Source: Parabacteroides hominis
GTDB taxonomy: Bacteria > Bacteroidota > Bacteroidia > Bacteroidales > Tannerellaceae
Length of the DNA stretch: 48,380 nucleotides
Direction of reading: 5' to 3'
NCBI RefSeq assembly: GCF_014287585.1
Contig: NZ_JACOOJ010000041.1
Location: forward strand, 1-48,380
Both the position numbers and the translations under genes were made by a program. Below are positions 1-7,851 of the stretch, piece after piece; within the stretch, counting starts at the first letter, position 1, and every line of letters begins with the position of its first letter. The notes beneath the pieces were generated by a model, which did no database searches, was not told the origin of the DNA, and saw only the letters and a list, made by a program, of their open reading frames with translations.

Positions 1-123
1 AATGATTTTGTCCATATTTTTTGTTTGCACTTATAATATAGACTTTTATTTTTTAAGCTGTGCTCTTTTATTAATCAAATACACTAAAAGCAGCCATACA
101 GCAAATGTGAACAAGACCCATTC
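1..123 (-). mobile_element. Partial insertion sequence, ISL3-like, transposase-proximal end
   Basis: Bases 99-123 are the exact reverse complement of 48258-48282, next to which a transposase C-terminus is encoded. The likely outer tip is GGGTCTTG read on the minus strand (119 inward), since ISL3-type ends usually begin with GG; the identity runs four bases further, to 123. Reading leftward from the tip there are about 100 non-coding bases and then a minus-strand ATG at 15-13 followed by codons for Asp-Lys-Ile-Ile, a plausible transposase start cut off by the window edge. The element lies about 65 bp beyond the helicase stop codon. ISL3 family membership is inferred mainly from the other copy. 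Confidence 0.55.
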
Positions 124-188
124 GAAATAGATGCGGTAGTAGTTTCGATTTGGACCAATGTCTTTTTTATGAATATGACAATAAGGGG

Positions 189-2108
189 TCATGGCGGAGG
201 AAGGGGGTGAACGTCAACCACCTGTCCGTTCCGTTGGATATACTCATATAATTCTTTGTAGAAAGCATGCCGTGTCAGTGTCGGGGCGTCTCCCAAGATC
301 ATCAGTTTCATGCGGGCGCGGGTGATGGCGACATTCATGCGGCGCAGGTCGCCGAGGAAACCGATTTGCCCTTTGTCGTTGGCGCGTACGAGGCTGATCA
401 TGATCACGTCGCGCTCCTGTCCCTGGAAGCCGTCTACGGTGTGGACGGTTATCAGGCGGCGGAAGGGTTTGAAGAAAGCGTTGCGCTTGATCAGTCCGCG
501 GATATACTGAACCTGCGATTTGTAAGGCGAGATCAGGCCGAAGTCGATGCTTTCGTCCAGGACCCGCTCTTTGCCGATCTTTTCGATATACTTCTGCAAA
601 GTCGAGACAAGCAATGCCGCTTCATCCTTGTTGATACGGCTCATGCTGTCGGTGAGCCGGTCTTCCTCAAAATGGCAATCCGCCGTGTCGAGCCAGACGA
701 CAGGCGTATCGAATTCCAAGATGCCGCGATGCTTGACTTCCGGTGCGGATTGCAGCTCGTCATGGTAGAACCAGCGGGAAGGAAAGCGCATGATGTCCTC
801 GTTCATCCGGTACTGTGTTTTCAAAAGCGAGACGGTTTCGGGTTTCCGGTCGGTTATTTTTTGCATCAAGGTGTGATCCAAGCCGCCGCGTGCCGCTTCC
901 ATACATTTAATAGTAGGAGGGAGTTGGTGATGGTCGCCCGCCAAAATGACCCGGTCCGCTTTGCCGATCGCAATCCAGCAGGCGGCTTCGAGCGCCTGGG
1001 CGGCCTCGTCGATAAAGAGAGTCGTGAAGTTACGGTTGGTCAACACCCGGTTGGCAGAACCGACCAGCGTGCAGGCTACGACACGCGCCTCGTCGAACAG
1101 TTCCGTGTCGATCTTCACTTCCAGTTCCGTTGCCCGGAAACGGAGGCGGGAGAGGCGGTTGCGGGCCGTTTCTTTTTCACTGTGGCTCTTTTTGCGGAGG
1201 TTGGATTGTATTTCGCGGATCGCCTTGCGGATTCCCCATAATTCGGCATAGTCGGGATGCGACTCGAAACGCCGTTCGTATGTGAAGGAAAGCATCTTGT
1301 CGTTTACCCGCGTCGGGTTGCCGATACGCAGGACGTGGATGCCGCGATCGACCAGTTTTTCGGATATCCAGTCAACAGCCGTATTGCTTTGGGCACAGAC
1401 CATTACCTGGTTCTCCCGGTGCAAAGTCTCGTATATCGCTTCTACCAAAGTGGTCGTTTTGCCGGTTCCGGGAGGACCGTGCACGATCGACACATCCTTT
1501 GCCGCCAATACGTGGTTGACCGCCTCCTCCTGCGATACGTTCAGCCAGGGAAAGCGCACGGGGAAAAGCGTGCGCCGGGCGACGGGGATTTTGCCTAACA
1601 AGACGTCCCGCAAGTAAGCTAACCGGTTTCCTTTCGCCTGGATAACGGCAGACAGGGCGTTGAACATCGTCTTGTAGCTGGTCTCGTCGAAATAAAGCTG
1701 GACGCCGATCTCGCCTGCCTTTTGCAGGTCGAACAGTGCGGAGGGTGAAGGAAGCACGACAACCATCCGGTCGTCTTCCACATAACTGATGACAGCCGAG
1801 AAGTTCAAATATCCGGGTTTTCCACCTCCGTTTGTCGTGAAGAAGCAGACCGGACGGCCATATTCGAAATTGTGTTCGATCTCCTTGTCCTCCCGCCGTT
1901 CCACTTCGACGACAAACTGGTTCAATGAATTATAGTAACTCTTCCCCGGTACGACAGGATACCAGCAAAGCCCTTGCTGGATGCGGCGGTGTATGCCGGC
2001 CCGTTCGGTTTGCTGGCGGTACATCTCCTTTTCATATTCGAATTCTTTTTGCAGAAGATCGTACTGGTGTTGTAATTCTGCCGCCGGAGTCTTGAATTGA
2101 GTTGTCAT
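189..2108 (-). CDS. Superfamily 1 UPF1/IGHMBP2-like DNA/RNA helicase
   Basis: 639 aa ATP-dependent helicase of the SF1B (UPF1/DNA2/IGHMBP2-like) group, presumably cytoplasmic and acting on nucleic acid; the exact substrate is unknown. Residues 1-60 are charged and may form a coiled coil. A divergent beta-barrel region follows, then helicase core 1 with Walker A GPPGTGKTT at about 211-219 and a DEAA Walker B box near 367. Core 2 carries the QGQE motif near 565 and the arginine-finger motif VAITRAR near 595. All key motifs look intact, and the length fits bacterial homologues. The gene stands alone and is read toward the IS end. Its start ATG (2108-2106) lies just downstream of a TAAGTTTG -7 box. 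GC is high, as in neighbouring core genes. The helicase call is firm; the biological role is not. Confidence 0.9.
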   Translation of the reverse strand: MTTQFKTPAAELQHQYDLLQKEFEYEKEMYRQQTERAGIHRRIQQGLCWYPVVPGKSYYNSLNQFVVEVERREDKEIEHNFEYGRPVCFFTTNGGGKPGYLNFSAVISYVEDDRMVVVLPSPSALFDLQKAGEIGVQLYFDETSYKTMFNALSAVIQAKGNRLAYLRDVLLGKIPVARRTLFPVRFPWLNVSQEEAVNHVLAAKDVSIVHGPPGTGKTTTLVEAIYETLHRENQVMVCAQSNTAVDWISEKLVDRGIHVLRIGNPTRVNDKMLSFTYERRFESHPDYAELWGIRKAIREIQSNLRKKSHSEKETARNRLSRLRFRATELEVKIDTELFDEARVVACTLVGSANRVLTNRNFTTLFIDEAAQALEAACWIAIGKADRVILAGDHHQLPPTIKCMEAARGGLDHTLMQKITDRKPETVSLLKTQYRMNEDIMRFPSRWFYHDELQSAPEVKHRGILEFDTPVVWLDTADCHFEEDRLTDSMSRINKDEAALLVSTLQKYIEKIGKERVLDESIDFGLISPYKSQVQYIRGLIKRNAFFKPFRRLITVHTVDGFQGQERDVIMISLVRANDKGQIGFLGDLRRMNVAITRARMKLMILGDAPTLTRHAFYKELYEYIQRNGQVVDVHPLPPP

Positions 2109-2129
2109 CGTTTATTATTTAATCGGGCG

Positions 2130-2137
2130 CAAACTTA
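2130..2137 (-). promoter_or_regulatory. Sigma-ABfr -7 box for the helicase gene
   Basis: TAAGTTTG on the minus strand matches the Bacteroidetes TAnnTTTG -7 consensus and lies about 20 bases upstream of the helicase ATG. No convincing -33 TTG was seen at the usual distance. Confidence 0.45.
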
Positions 2138-2177
2138 CATAAAAAAACGCAATCGGATAGGGGTTTTTCTCCTTTCC

Positions 2178-2210
2178 GTTGTCATTAAGTCAAACGGATG
2201 ACTATCTTTG
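2178..2210 (+). promoter_or_regulatory. Sigma-ABfr promoter for the glycine-zipper lipoprotein
   Basis: GTTG at 2178-2181, a 21-base spacer and TATCTTTG at 2203-2210 match the Bacteroidetes TTTG-N19-21-TAnnTTTG pattern. Transcription would start near 2216, about 28 bases before the ATG at 2244. Confidence 0.65.
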
Positions 2211-2243
2211 TTTATTAATTTGGAAGGATTAAAATAGCTGAGT

Positions 2244-2909
2244 ATGAAAAATAAAATTCTATGCGTGATTATGTCTTTGTTAATTCTGACGGGATGCGGA
2301 TCGATGAAGAATATGAGCCGGGAAGACCGGGCAGGCGTAGGAGCCCAGATCGGAGCCTTTGTCGGGTGGCTTTTCGGCGGGGCGGTCGGACATGCTATAG
2401 ACGATGATATCGGGGGTGACATAGGTGCGTTTGTCGGGACGGCGGTCGGAGGAATCGCCGGTGCGCAGATCGCAGCAAATACAGGCGACGAGGTAAGAGT
2501 GGAGAAGAGGAATCCGGGAAATTATACGCCGTCCTCGCATGTTCTGCTTCCCGATTTGCAGATCGAAGACATCCTGCTGGAAGAGGACAGCGTCACCCGC
2601 GATAACAAGATCAATGCAGGCGAAACCTGCCGTATCTCCCTCGTGATCGTGAACAACAGCTTTCAGGATGCTTTGGACGTGGAACCGATAGTGAAGGTCA
2701 AGAAGGGCAAATACCTGAAACTGTCCGAACCGGTCAAGATTGCCAAAATCACCCGCGATGACCGTATCACCTATAACGTCACGGTGCAGGCCTCCCCGAA
2801 GTTGCGTACGGGCGAAGCTGTGTTCAGCGTTCACCTGAAAGAGGGGCGGGGCAATGGCACGGAGGAGGAAACGTTCACGGTCGAAACTGTCGGCAACGAT
2901 GATAAATAG
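2244..2909 (+). CDS. Lipoprotein with a glycine-zipper segment
   Basis: 221 aa. The N-terminus is a lipoprotein signal peptide ending in the lipobox LTGC (Cys at about residue 18), so the protein is probably anchored in the inner or outer membrane. Residues about 30-75 are rich in regularly spaced glycines (GAQIGAFVGWLFGGAVG, then GDIGAFVGTAVGGIAG), the glycine-zipper pattern that packs small helices in membranes. Residues about 95-215 form a soluble beta-rich region that reads like a small Ig-type or CARDB-like domain (LLEEDSVTRDNKINAGE, then VIVNNS), as in proteins that extend from the surface. It has its own promoter and stands alone before the desulfidase operon. The domain reading of the C-terminal half is an inference and no specific function can be given. 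Confidence 0.8.
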   Translation: MKNKILCVIMSLLILTGCGSMKNMSREDRAGVGAQIGAFVGWLFGGAVGHAIDDDIGGDIGAFVGTAVGGIAGAQIAANTGDEVRVEKRNPGNYTPSSHVLLPDLQIEDILLEEDSVTRDNKINAGETCRISLVIVNNSFQDALDVEPIVKVKKGKYLKLSEPVKIAKITRDDRITYNVTVQASPKLRTGEAVFSVHLKEGRGNGTEEETFTVETVGNDDK

Positions 2910-2921
2910 CGGATTGTGGTA

Positions 2922-2956
2922 TAATTTTCAATTTTCAACTCTCAATTTTCAATTAA
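2922..2956 (+). repeat. AT-rich TTTTCAA/CTCAATT tandem repeat
   Basis: Short tandem units of the type TTTTCAATTTTCAACTCTC lie between two genes. Related blocks occur at 24369-24395, 40463-40501 and, in coding sequence, at 27728-27803. It is probably a dispersed low-complexity element that can fold with oppositely oriented copies. It sits directly upstream of the -7 box at 2962. Confidence 0.7.
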
Positions 2957-2961
2957 TAAAC

Positions 2962-2969
2962 TACCTTTG
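2962..2969 (+). promoter_or_regulatory. -7 box for the desulfidase operon
   Basis: TACCTTTG fits TAnnTTTG. A start of transcription near 2975 excludes the TTG codon at 2967 as a translation start and supports the ATG at 3003. Confidence 0.6.
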
Positions 2970-3002
2970 CCGGATAAAGTCGAAGAAAAAAAGATCTATA
3001 TC

Positions 3003-4295
3003 ATGGATAAAACAACTCAAACACAAATCATCAAACTTATACATCAGGAAGTGATTCCCGCTATCGGCTGCACGGAACCGGTTGCGGTCGCACTGGCTGC
3101 CGCCAAGGCTGCCGAGGTTTTAGGCTGCAAGCCGGAGAAGACGGAAGTATTCCTGAGTGCCAATATCCTGAAGAATGCGATGGGCGTCGGAATACCCGGA
3201 ACCGGAATGGTCGGGCTGCCGATAGCGATCGCTTTGGGCACGCTGATCGGCAAGTCCGCATACGGCCTTGAAGTCTTGCGCGACCTGACACCGGAAGCGC
3301 TCGCCGAAGGAAAGCAGGTGATCGAAGATAAACGGATTCATATCGCTTTAAAGGAAAATGTCGACAAGCTCTATATCGAAGTGGTTTGTTCCGCCGGAAA
3401 TGAAACTTCGCGGGTGATTATCTGCCATGAACATACGAATATCGTGTATGTGGAGAAGAATGGCGCTGTCCTGACAGACCGGAGGAAAGAAGGCGTTGCC
3501 TGCGATGCTTCGGACGATGAAGGCGAACTGAGGCTTTCTTTCTCTACCGTGTATGAGTTTGCGATGGAAATGCCGCTCGACGAGATCCGTTTTATCCTGA
3601 AGACTGCCGATCTGAACCGGAAAGCGGCCGAGGCTTCCCTGAAGGGGAATTTCGGCCATACGGTTAGCAAGACCGTTTCCGGCGCATACGGACGTAAATA
3701 TATGGGCGATTCAGCCTATACCCACATGTTGGCTATGACGGCTGCCGCCTGCGATGCCCGCATGGATGGCGCCATGATCCCGGTGATGAGTAACTCAGGC
3801 AGCGGAAACCAGGGGATTGCCGCGACGCTTCCCGTCCTCTCTTTTGCCGAAGATATCGAATGCACGGAAGAACAATTGATCCGCGCCCTGATGCTAAGCC
3901 ATCTGATGGTCATCTATATCAAACAGAGCTTAGGACGCCTGTCCGCTCTTTGCGGTTGCGTGGTGGCCGCTACGGGAGCCAGTTGCGGCATTACCTATCT
4001 GATGGGGGGCGATAAGGTGCAGGTTTCCTATGCGATCAAGAATATGATCGGCAACATCACCGGCATGATCTGCGACGGGGCTAAACCCAGTTGTGCCATG
4101 AAAGTTTCCAGCGGCGTTTCGACCGCGATGTTGTCCGCACTGATGGCAATGGAAAATAAGGTGGTGACTCCGGTCGAAGGCATTATCGATGAGGATGTCG
4201 ACAAGTCGATCATTAACCTGACTTCTATCGGTTCCAAAGGTATGGAAGCCACCGATAAGTTGGTGTTGGATATTATGACCGGAAAATCCTGCTAA
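3003..4295 (+). CDS. UPF0597 family L-cysteine desulfidase / serine dehydratase-like enzyme (CyuA/YhaM type)
   Basis: 430 aa, close to the 436 aa of E. coli YhaM (CyuA). The family breaks down L-cysteine to pyruvate, ammonia and sulfide, using an oxygen-sensitive iron-sulfur cluster. The PAIGCTEP motif near residue 20 is typical of the N-terminus and carries one of the conserved cysteines. More family-type cysteines follow in SALCGCVV and in CDGAKPSCAMK near the C-terminal third. A glycine-rich NSGSGNQGIAATLP segment near residue 265 is also typical. The protein is soluble with no signal peptide. An upstream TTG (2967) would add 12 residues but lies in the -7 box. The next gene follows 10 bases after the stop, so the two are probably co-transcribed. 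The family is clear; substrate preference (cysteine versus serine) is inferred. Confidence 0.85.
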   Translation: MDKTTQTQIIKLIHQEVIPAIGCTEPVAVALAAAKAAEVLGCKPEKTEVFLSANILKNAMGVGIPGTGMVGLPIAIALGTLIGKSAYGLEVLRDLTPEALAEGKQVIEDKRIHIALKENVDKLYIEVVCSAGNETSRVIICHEHTNIVYVEKNGAVLTDRRKEGVACDASDDEGELRLSFSTVYEFAMEMPLDEIRFILKTADLNRKAAEASLKGNFGHTVSKTVSGAYGRKYMGDSAYTHMLAMTAAACDARMDGAMIPVMSNSGSGNQGIAATLPVLSFAEDIECTEEQLIRALMLSHLMVIYIKQSLGRLSALCGCVVAATGASCGITYLMGGDKVQVSYAIKNMIGNITGMICDGAKPSCAMKVSSGVSTAMLSALMAMENKVVTPVEGIIDEDVDKSIINLTSIGSKGMEATDKLVLDIMTGKSC

Positions 4296-4305
4296 CAATA
4301 AGAAT

Positions 4306-5361
4306 ATGCTGACCGATATCCGCCTGTTAAGCCAGCAATTGGCAAAACCCCGGTTCAAGAGTCCGAAGGAAGTGGTTGCCTGGATGGGAGCTATCCAGGC
4401 ACAGGAGTATGCGATGGCGAAATGGGCGGTCGGAACCCGCTTGAAGTCTTCTTCGTTGCAGGCGGTGGACGATGCGCTTGCAAAGGGGGAAATCCTGCGT
4501 ACCCATATATTACGACCGACCTGGCATTTCATTGCAGCAGAGGATATCCGCTGGATGTTGCAATTGTCGGGAGGCCGTATACGGACGGCTTTCGATTCTT
4601 ATGCAAAAAGCCGGAAGATGGAGATAACCGGAAGTTTCTATGCGAAAGGTTGCAGATTGCTGGAACAATTGTTGGGCGGGAACAAGAGCCTGACAAAACA
4701 GGAGTTGATGGATGAGTTCGGCCGGGCAGGGGTCGAGGCAGACAATCACTTGATACATTATTTTCTGGTCCGTGCCGAAACGGATGGCCTTGTATGCAGC
4801 GGGGTAGATAAAAACAAGAAGCCGACCTATGCTTTGTTGGAAGAACGTGTGCCTCCGGTGAAAGAACTCAACCGCGAAGAGGCGCTCGCCCGGTTGGCTA
4901 CCCTATATTTCCAAAGCCATTCTCCGGCTACATTGCCCGATTTTGTCTGGTGGTCCGGTTTGACGACGACTGAGGCGCGGCAAGCGGTTGCATCGATCGG
5001 AACCGATCTGCTTGCCGAAAAGTTTGATTCGGAAACCTTTTATCTGCATGTCTCCTGTGACTTGAAGGCCCGTTGCCGGAAAGTGTTGCATCTGTTGCCC
5101 TCGTATGATGAATATCTGATCAGTTATAAAGACCGGACGAGCGTTATGCTACGCGAACATCATCCTAAGGCATTCAATACGTACGGCATCTTTTACCCCG
5201 TGATCCTGTATAATGGCCGTATCATCGGCAACTGGAAAAAAGATTCGAAGAAGAAAGCTCCTGTTGTCGAAACTTCTCTGTTCGATGAATCCTTCGATCT
5301 CCCGGAAGATTTGCTGAAAAAGGCAGCCGGTTATTATTGCTCTTTCCACACCAAAAAGTAG
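4306..5361 (+). CDS. Winged-helix DNA-binding domain protein (HTH_42 / AlkZ-like)
   Basis: 351 aa soluble protein of the HTH_42 (PF06224) family, which includes the DNA glycosylases AlkZ and YcaQ and many uncharacterised paralogues. Typical family features are the N-terminal LLSQQLAKPRFKSPKEVVAWMG-like segment, the AIQAQEY box at about residues 28-34, the HILRPTWHFI segment near 66 and the C-terminal LPSYDEYLISYKDR motif near 266-279. No signal peptide or membrane segment is present. Glycosylase activity against alkylated or crosslinked bases is possible but cannot be assigned, because the catalytic QxQ-type motif was not verified. It follows the desulfidase gene by 10 bases and is followed by a hairpin at 5364. 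Confidence 0.75.
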   Translation: MLTDIRLLSQQLAKPRFKSPKEVVAWMGAIQAQEYAMAKWAVGTRLKSSSLQAVDDALAKGEILRTHILRPTWHFIAAEDIRWMLQLSGGRIRTAFDSYAKSRKMEITGSFYAKGCRLLEQLLGGNKSLTKQELMDEFGRAGVEADNHLIHYFLVRAETDGLVCSGVDKNKKPTYALLEERVPPVKELNREEALARLATLYFQSHSPATLPDFVWWSGLTTTEARQAVASIGTDLLAEKFDSETFYLHVSCDLKARCRKVLHLLPSYDEYLISYKDRTSVMLREHHPKAFNTYGIFYPVILYNGRIIGNWKKDSKKKAPVVETSLFDESFDLPEDLLKKAAGYYCSFHTKK

Positions 5362-5416
5362 GGATTCCACACTCGATTGTGGAATTTTTACACACTTTCC
5401 CCAATCCGTTCCACAC
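5344..5416 (+). promoter_or_regulatory. Phased TTCCACAC repeats, candidate upstream activator sites
   Basis: The octamer TTCCACAC occurs at 5344-5351, 5365-5372 and 5409-5416. The first two are 21 bp apart (two helical turns) and the third a further 44 bp on. The middle one forms a perfect inverted repeat with TGTGGAAT at 5378-5385. They lie about 115-190 bp upstream of the predicted start from the sigma-54 promoter at 5505, the usual distance for enhancer-binding proteins. The role is inferred from position and spacing. Confidence 0.45.
5364..5389 (+). terminator. Hairpin with T-run after the winged-helix gene
   Basis: ATTCCACA (5364-5371), loop CTCGAT and TGTGGAAT (5378-5385) form an 8-bp stem followed by TTTTT. 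It starts 3 bases after the stop of the upstream gene. The stem also contains two of the TTCCACAC half-sites, so it may be terminator, operator or both. Confidence 0.6.
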
Positions 5417-5504
5417 CTCCCTGATTTCTTCTGTATTATGTGTGTCGCTTTTATTGGCTTGTATATCAGTATCTTATTTTAAAAAGTATTCCCTTTCTCA
5501 TTTC

Positions 5505-5520
5505 TGGCACGTCCTTTGCA
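5505..5520 (+). promoter_or_regulatory. Sigma-54 (RpoN) -24/-12 promoter
   Basis: TGGCACGTCCTTTGCA is an essentially perfect -24/-12 element: GG at 5506-5507, ten bases, GC at 5518-5519. Predicted +1 is near 5531. No gene starts directly behind it. The next landmark is the terminator at 5605-5641, and the lipoprotein ATG comes only at 5706. Confidence 0.75.
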
Positions 5521-5530
5521 ACTTATTTAT

Positions 5531-5641
5531 CAGAATTAGATATTATCCTTCCCGAGATATTGTTTTCTGATTAGATATTTGATTAGAAAAAGCTTATCGA
5601 TTTTAAATCCGCTTCGCCTGTGAAGGTAAAGCGGATTTTTT
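5531..5641 (+). ncRNA. Candidate sigma-54-dependent small RNA
   Basis: The stretch from the predicted +1 of the sigma-54 promoter to the end of a strong intrinsic terminator is about 110 nt, has no credible open reading frame, and ends in a 10-bp hairpin plus T-run. The body is AU-rich and contains two near-repeats of GATTAGATATT/TGATTAGA (about 5569-5588) that would be single-stranded. The alternative is a leader with an attenuator for the lipoprotein gene at 5706. Expression has not been shown. Confidence 0.45.
5605..5641 (+). terminator. Intrinsic terminator
   Basis: AAATCCGCTT (5605-5614) pairs with AAGCGGATTT (5629-5638) around a 14-base loop that itself can form CCT/AGG, followed by T residues. 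It is a strong Rho-independent terminator reading rightward. Confidence 0.85.
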
Positions 5642-5705
5642 ATTGGTAAACAAGGAATTAATAAATAATCTTTGCTAATTTTACAGGATATATAAATCTA
5701 TTATT

Positions 5706-6917
5706 ATGAAATCAGAGAAAATCCTGATATCCATCATTCTTTCCATGTTCTTCGCAAACATAGGTTTGGTATCTTGTAGTAAAGAAAATACATTGGAGAT
5801 TGTCAAAAATCCTTTGGAAGAGGAAGTTTATTATATCGTAGGCAAATTGAATCAGGAATATATGCCTGTGGAAGATGTTGCTGTGAGCGCTTCCGGCGTC
5901 ACGGTCAAAACATCGCAAGATGGCATGTATCAATTGCCTGTGAAAAAGAAAGGAGATTATGTCGTATCGTTTACGAAAGACGGATATATACCGCTGACAT
6001 CATCTGTCACGATTCCCGGAAATATGCATACCGGGAGTACTGTCTCCTTGCCTTTACAAATGACTAAGAAAAACGCAACGATTACAATAGACCCATCTAA
6101 AGATACGGTTATTATTTATCCGGGAGCCGATAAACTTACTTCTATAATATTTCCGGCGGGTATAACTAATAAACCGATTGAAGTTTCTGCAACAGAGTTT
6201 ATAAATGGGGCAATGGAAAATGCTAAACGTGCAAGTTTTTCCACCTTTGAATTGGAAATATCTGGGATGGAGGGCACTTTGCCTGTTGAAATAAAAAATC
6301 AGGCGCATCCTCTCATTCGCGTCGGAAATATTGTTCAGTATGCCGAAATAGACGGGCAGTGGACCCTGTTAGGAGATGTTTCCACTTTTGATTGGGGACA
6401 GAATGTTCTTAAGACAACCATACAATCCTCTTATGTGAAACATTCCATAGGCCCTGTATTTGAAATAGTTTCCACCGATACGTCTTTAGAGAGCTTGGGC
6501 GAAGTCACGATCGATAATTTAGGCAATTTATCATCTAAAGAGGTCGAAGTCATGGTCAAACAAAAAATGGGTTGGGACATTACAACGAATATGGATGATT
6601 ATTATTCAATTTACCCAGGGTTGGTTGATGACGACTGCAAATATACGACTGCTACTTTGTACAGGGTCTTGGCTTCCATTAATGGTTCTTTATTCGGAAT
6701 AGATGAAACGGATCTCTCATTAGGCGTAGCCAAAGTGAGCGGAGATACCAAAATGGAAGTTAAATGTTTTGCACGTGTGGAAGATATAACGTTTAGATTC
6801 ATATTATTCTTTCAAGGGATATGGGTTACTCATCATATCAGTATAAAAAAATATAGTGGCGTCAATGTTGAGTTTGATTACCAGTATGGCCCTAACCACA
6901 CTGGTAATCAAGAATAG
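5706..6917 (+). CDS. Lipoprotein with a carboxypeptidase-regulatory-like domain
   Basis: 403 aa. A signal peptide (residues 1-24) ends in a lipobox-like LVSC, then SKEN, so the protein is probably lipidated and outer-membrane or periplasmic. Residues about 45-115 resemble the carboxypeptidase-regulatory (CarboxypepD_reg) beta-sandwich: VEDVAVSASGVTVKTSQDG, then a YQLPV strand and DYVVSFTKDGYIP. The rest (about 120-400) is beta-rich and not recognised. It is AT-richer than its neighbours, which suggests transfer or fast change. A weak AATCTTTG -7-like box lies at 5667-5674. The last codons contain a 12-bp inverted repeat that can end transcription. Function is unknown; surface binding or scaffold roles are common for such proteins. 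Confidence 0.7.
   Translation: MKSEKILISIILSMFFANIGLVSCSKENTLEIVKNPLEEEVYYIVGKLNQEYMPVEDVAVSASGVTVKTSQDGMYQLPVKKKGDYVVSFTKDGYIPLTSSVTIPGNMHTGSTVSLPLQMTKKNATITIDPSKDTVIIYPGADKLTSIIFPAGITNKPIEVSATEFINGAMENAKRASFSTFELEISGMEGTLPVEIKNQAHPLIRVGNIVQYAEIDGQWTLLGDVSTFDWGQNVLKTTIQSSYVKHSIGPVFEIVSTDTSLESLGEVTIDNLGNLSSKEVEVMVKQKMGWDITTNMDDYYSIYPGLVDDDCKYTTATLYRVLASINGSLFGIDETDLSLGVAKVSGDTKMEVKCFARVEDITFRFILFFQGIWVTHHISIKKYSGVNVEFDYQYGPNHTGNQE
6874..6911. terminator. 12-bp inverted repeat inside the 3' end of a coding sequence
   Basis: TTGATTACCAGT (6874-6885) and ACTGGTAATCAA (6900-6911) are exact complements around a 14-base loop. They encode part of the lipoprotein C-terminus and stop a few bases before its TAG. 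Only 7 bases separate this gene from the convergent CorA gene, so the hairpin is the only candidate terminator for both directions. Confidence 0.55.
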
Positions 6918-6924
6918 TTTGTTT

Positions 6925-7851
6925 TTAGAACCATTTTATCTTCTTGAAAATAAAGAACGATAAGGCCGACAATGTGATAGAGACAATGACGATGACGGCA
7001 AAACCGTATGGCATGTTCTCACCGTAGATCGGGACGTTCATACCGTAGAAGCTGGCGATGAGAGTGGGGACCATCAGGATGATGGAGATGGAGGTCATGC
7101 GCTTCATGATGGTGTTCACGTTGTTGGAGATGATGGAGGCGAACGCGTCCATCGTGCCGGTCAGGATGTCGCTATAGATATTGACCGTGAGATGTGCCTG
7201 TTTCAGTTCCGTTTCCACATCTTCCACCAGCTCGTTGTCCATATAAACCGGTTCCTGGAAGATGCTTTGCAGTTTGGTGAGCATCACTTCATTGCCACGG
7301 ATGGAGGTGTTGAAGTAGACCATGCTCTTCTCCAACTTCATCAGGCGAAGCAGGTCTTCATTGCGGATACTTTTTTCCAGTGCTTTTTCGGCATGTGCCA
7401 CCTCGTTGTTGATTTGTTTCAGATATTTCAGGAACCATACGGCGGACGAATGGATCAGCCGCAGGATCAGGTCGTATTTATGACGTACGACAACCTCTTT
7501 ACGGCGGGTGTAGCGGATAAAGTCCGGTATCAGTTCTGTCTTATAATAGCAAACGGATATGATGATTTCATTGTTTGTCATAATCCCTAAAGGGATAGTC
7601 GTGAAAGGAATACCCTGTTCCTGGCTCTGCACCGGGATTCGAATGATGGTCAATAACCAATTCCCTTCGTATTCGATACGCGGGCGTTCGTCCGTATCGG
7701 CAATATCGCTTAAAAAAGATTCGGGAACATTGAATTGGTTTGTCAGGTAATGGATATCCTCCGGTGTAGGACATTCTACATTGATCCAGCTGTTTGGAAG
7801 CCACTGGTCTTTTTCCACAAAGCCGGCTTCACAATAAAGAAAAGTTCTCAT
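6925..7851 (-). CDS. CorA-family divalent cation channel
   Basis: 308 aa from the chosen start. CorA proteins are pentameric inner-membrane channels for Mg2+, and sometimes Co2+ or Ni2+. The long N-terminal cytoplasmic domain is rich in charged helices. The C-terminus carries two membrane helices with the family signature YGMN (in ASFYGMNVPIYGENMPYG, about residues 270-285) at the end of TM1, and a basic tail KKIKWF. The length agrees with CorA (about 316 aa). The ATG at 7851 is preferred to the one 27 bases upstream because an AGGAGG Shine-Dalgarno sequence, rare in this genome, lies just before it. Convergent with the upstream lipoprotein gene. The predicted promoter at 7985-8014 leaves a leader of about 125 nt. 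Confidence 0.9.
   Translation of the reverse strand: MRTFLYCEAGFVEKDQWLPNSWINVECPTPEDIHYLTNQFNVPESFLSDIADTDERPRIEYEGNWLLTIIRIPVQSQEQGIPFTTIPLGIMTNNEIIISVCYYKTELIPDFIRYTRRKEVVVRHKYDLILRLIHSSAVWFLKYLKQINNEVAHAEKALEKSIRNEDLLRLMKLEKSMVYFNTSIRGNEVMLTKLQSIFQEPVYMDNELVEDVETELKQAHLTVNIYSDILTGTMDAFASIISNNVNTIMKRMTSISIILMVPTLIASFYGMNVPIYGENMPYGFAVIVIVSITLSALSFFIFKKIKWF

Noticed and set aside
46..192. A 48-codon minus-strand frame with one membrane helix whose ATG overlaps the helicase stop codon
   Set aside because: It runs through the 25-bp repeat that marks the insertion-sequence end, so it joins chromosome and IS by chance; the ATGA overlap is probably coincidental.
267..1241. Long plus-strand frame of 324 codons
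   Set aside because: It is fully antisense to the helicase, whose motifs are intact; GC-rich codon bias opens the opposite frame.
2967..3002. TTG start adding 12 residues to the desulfidase
   Set aside because: The codon is part of a TACCTTTG -7 box, and the family begins near the ATG at 3003.
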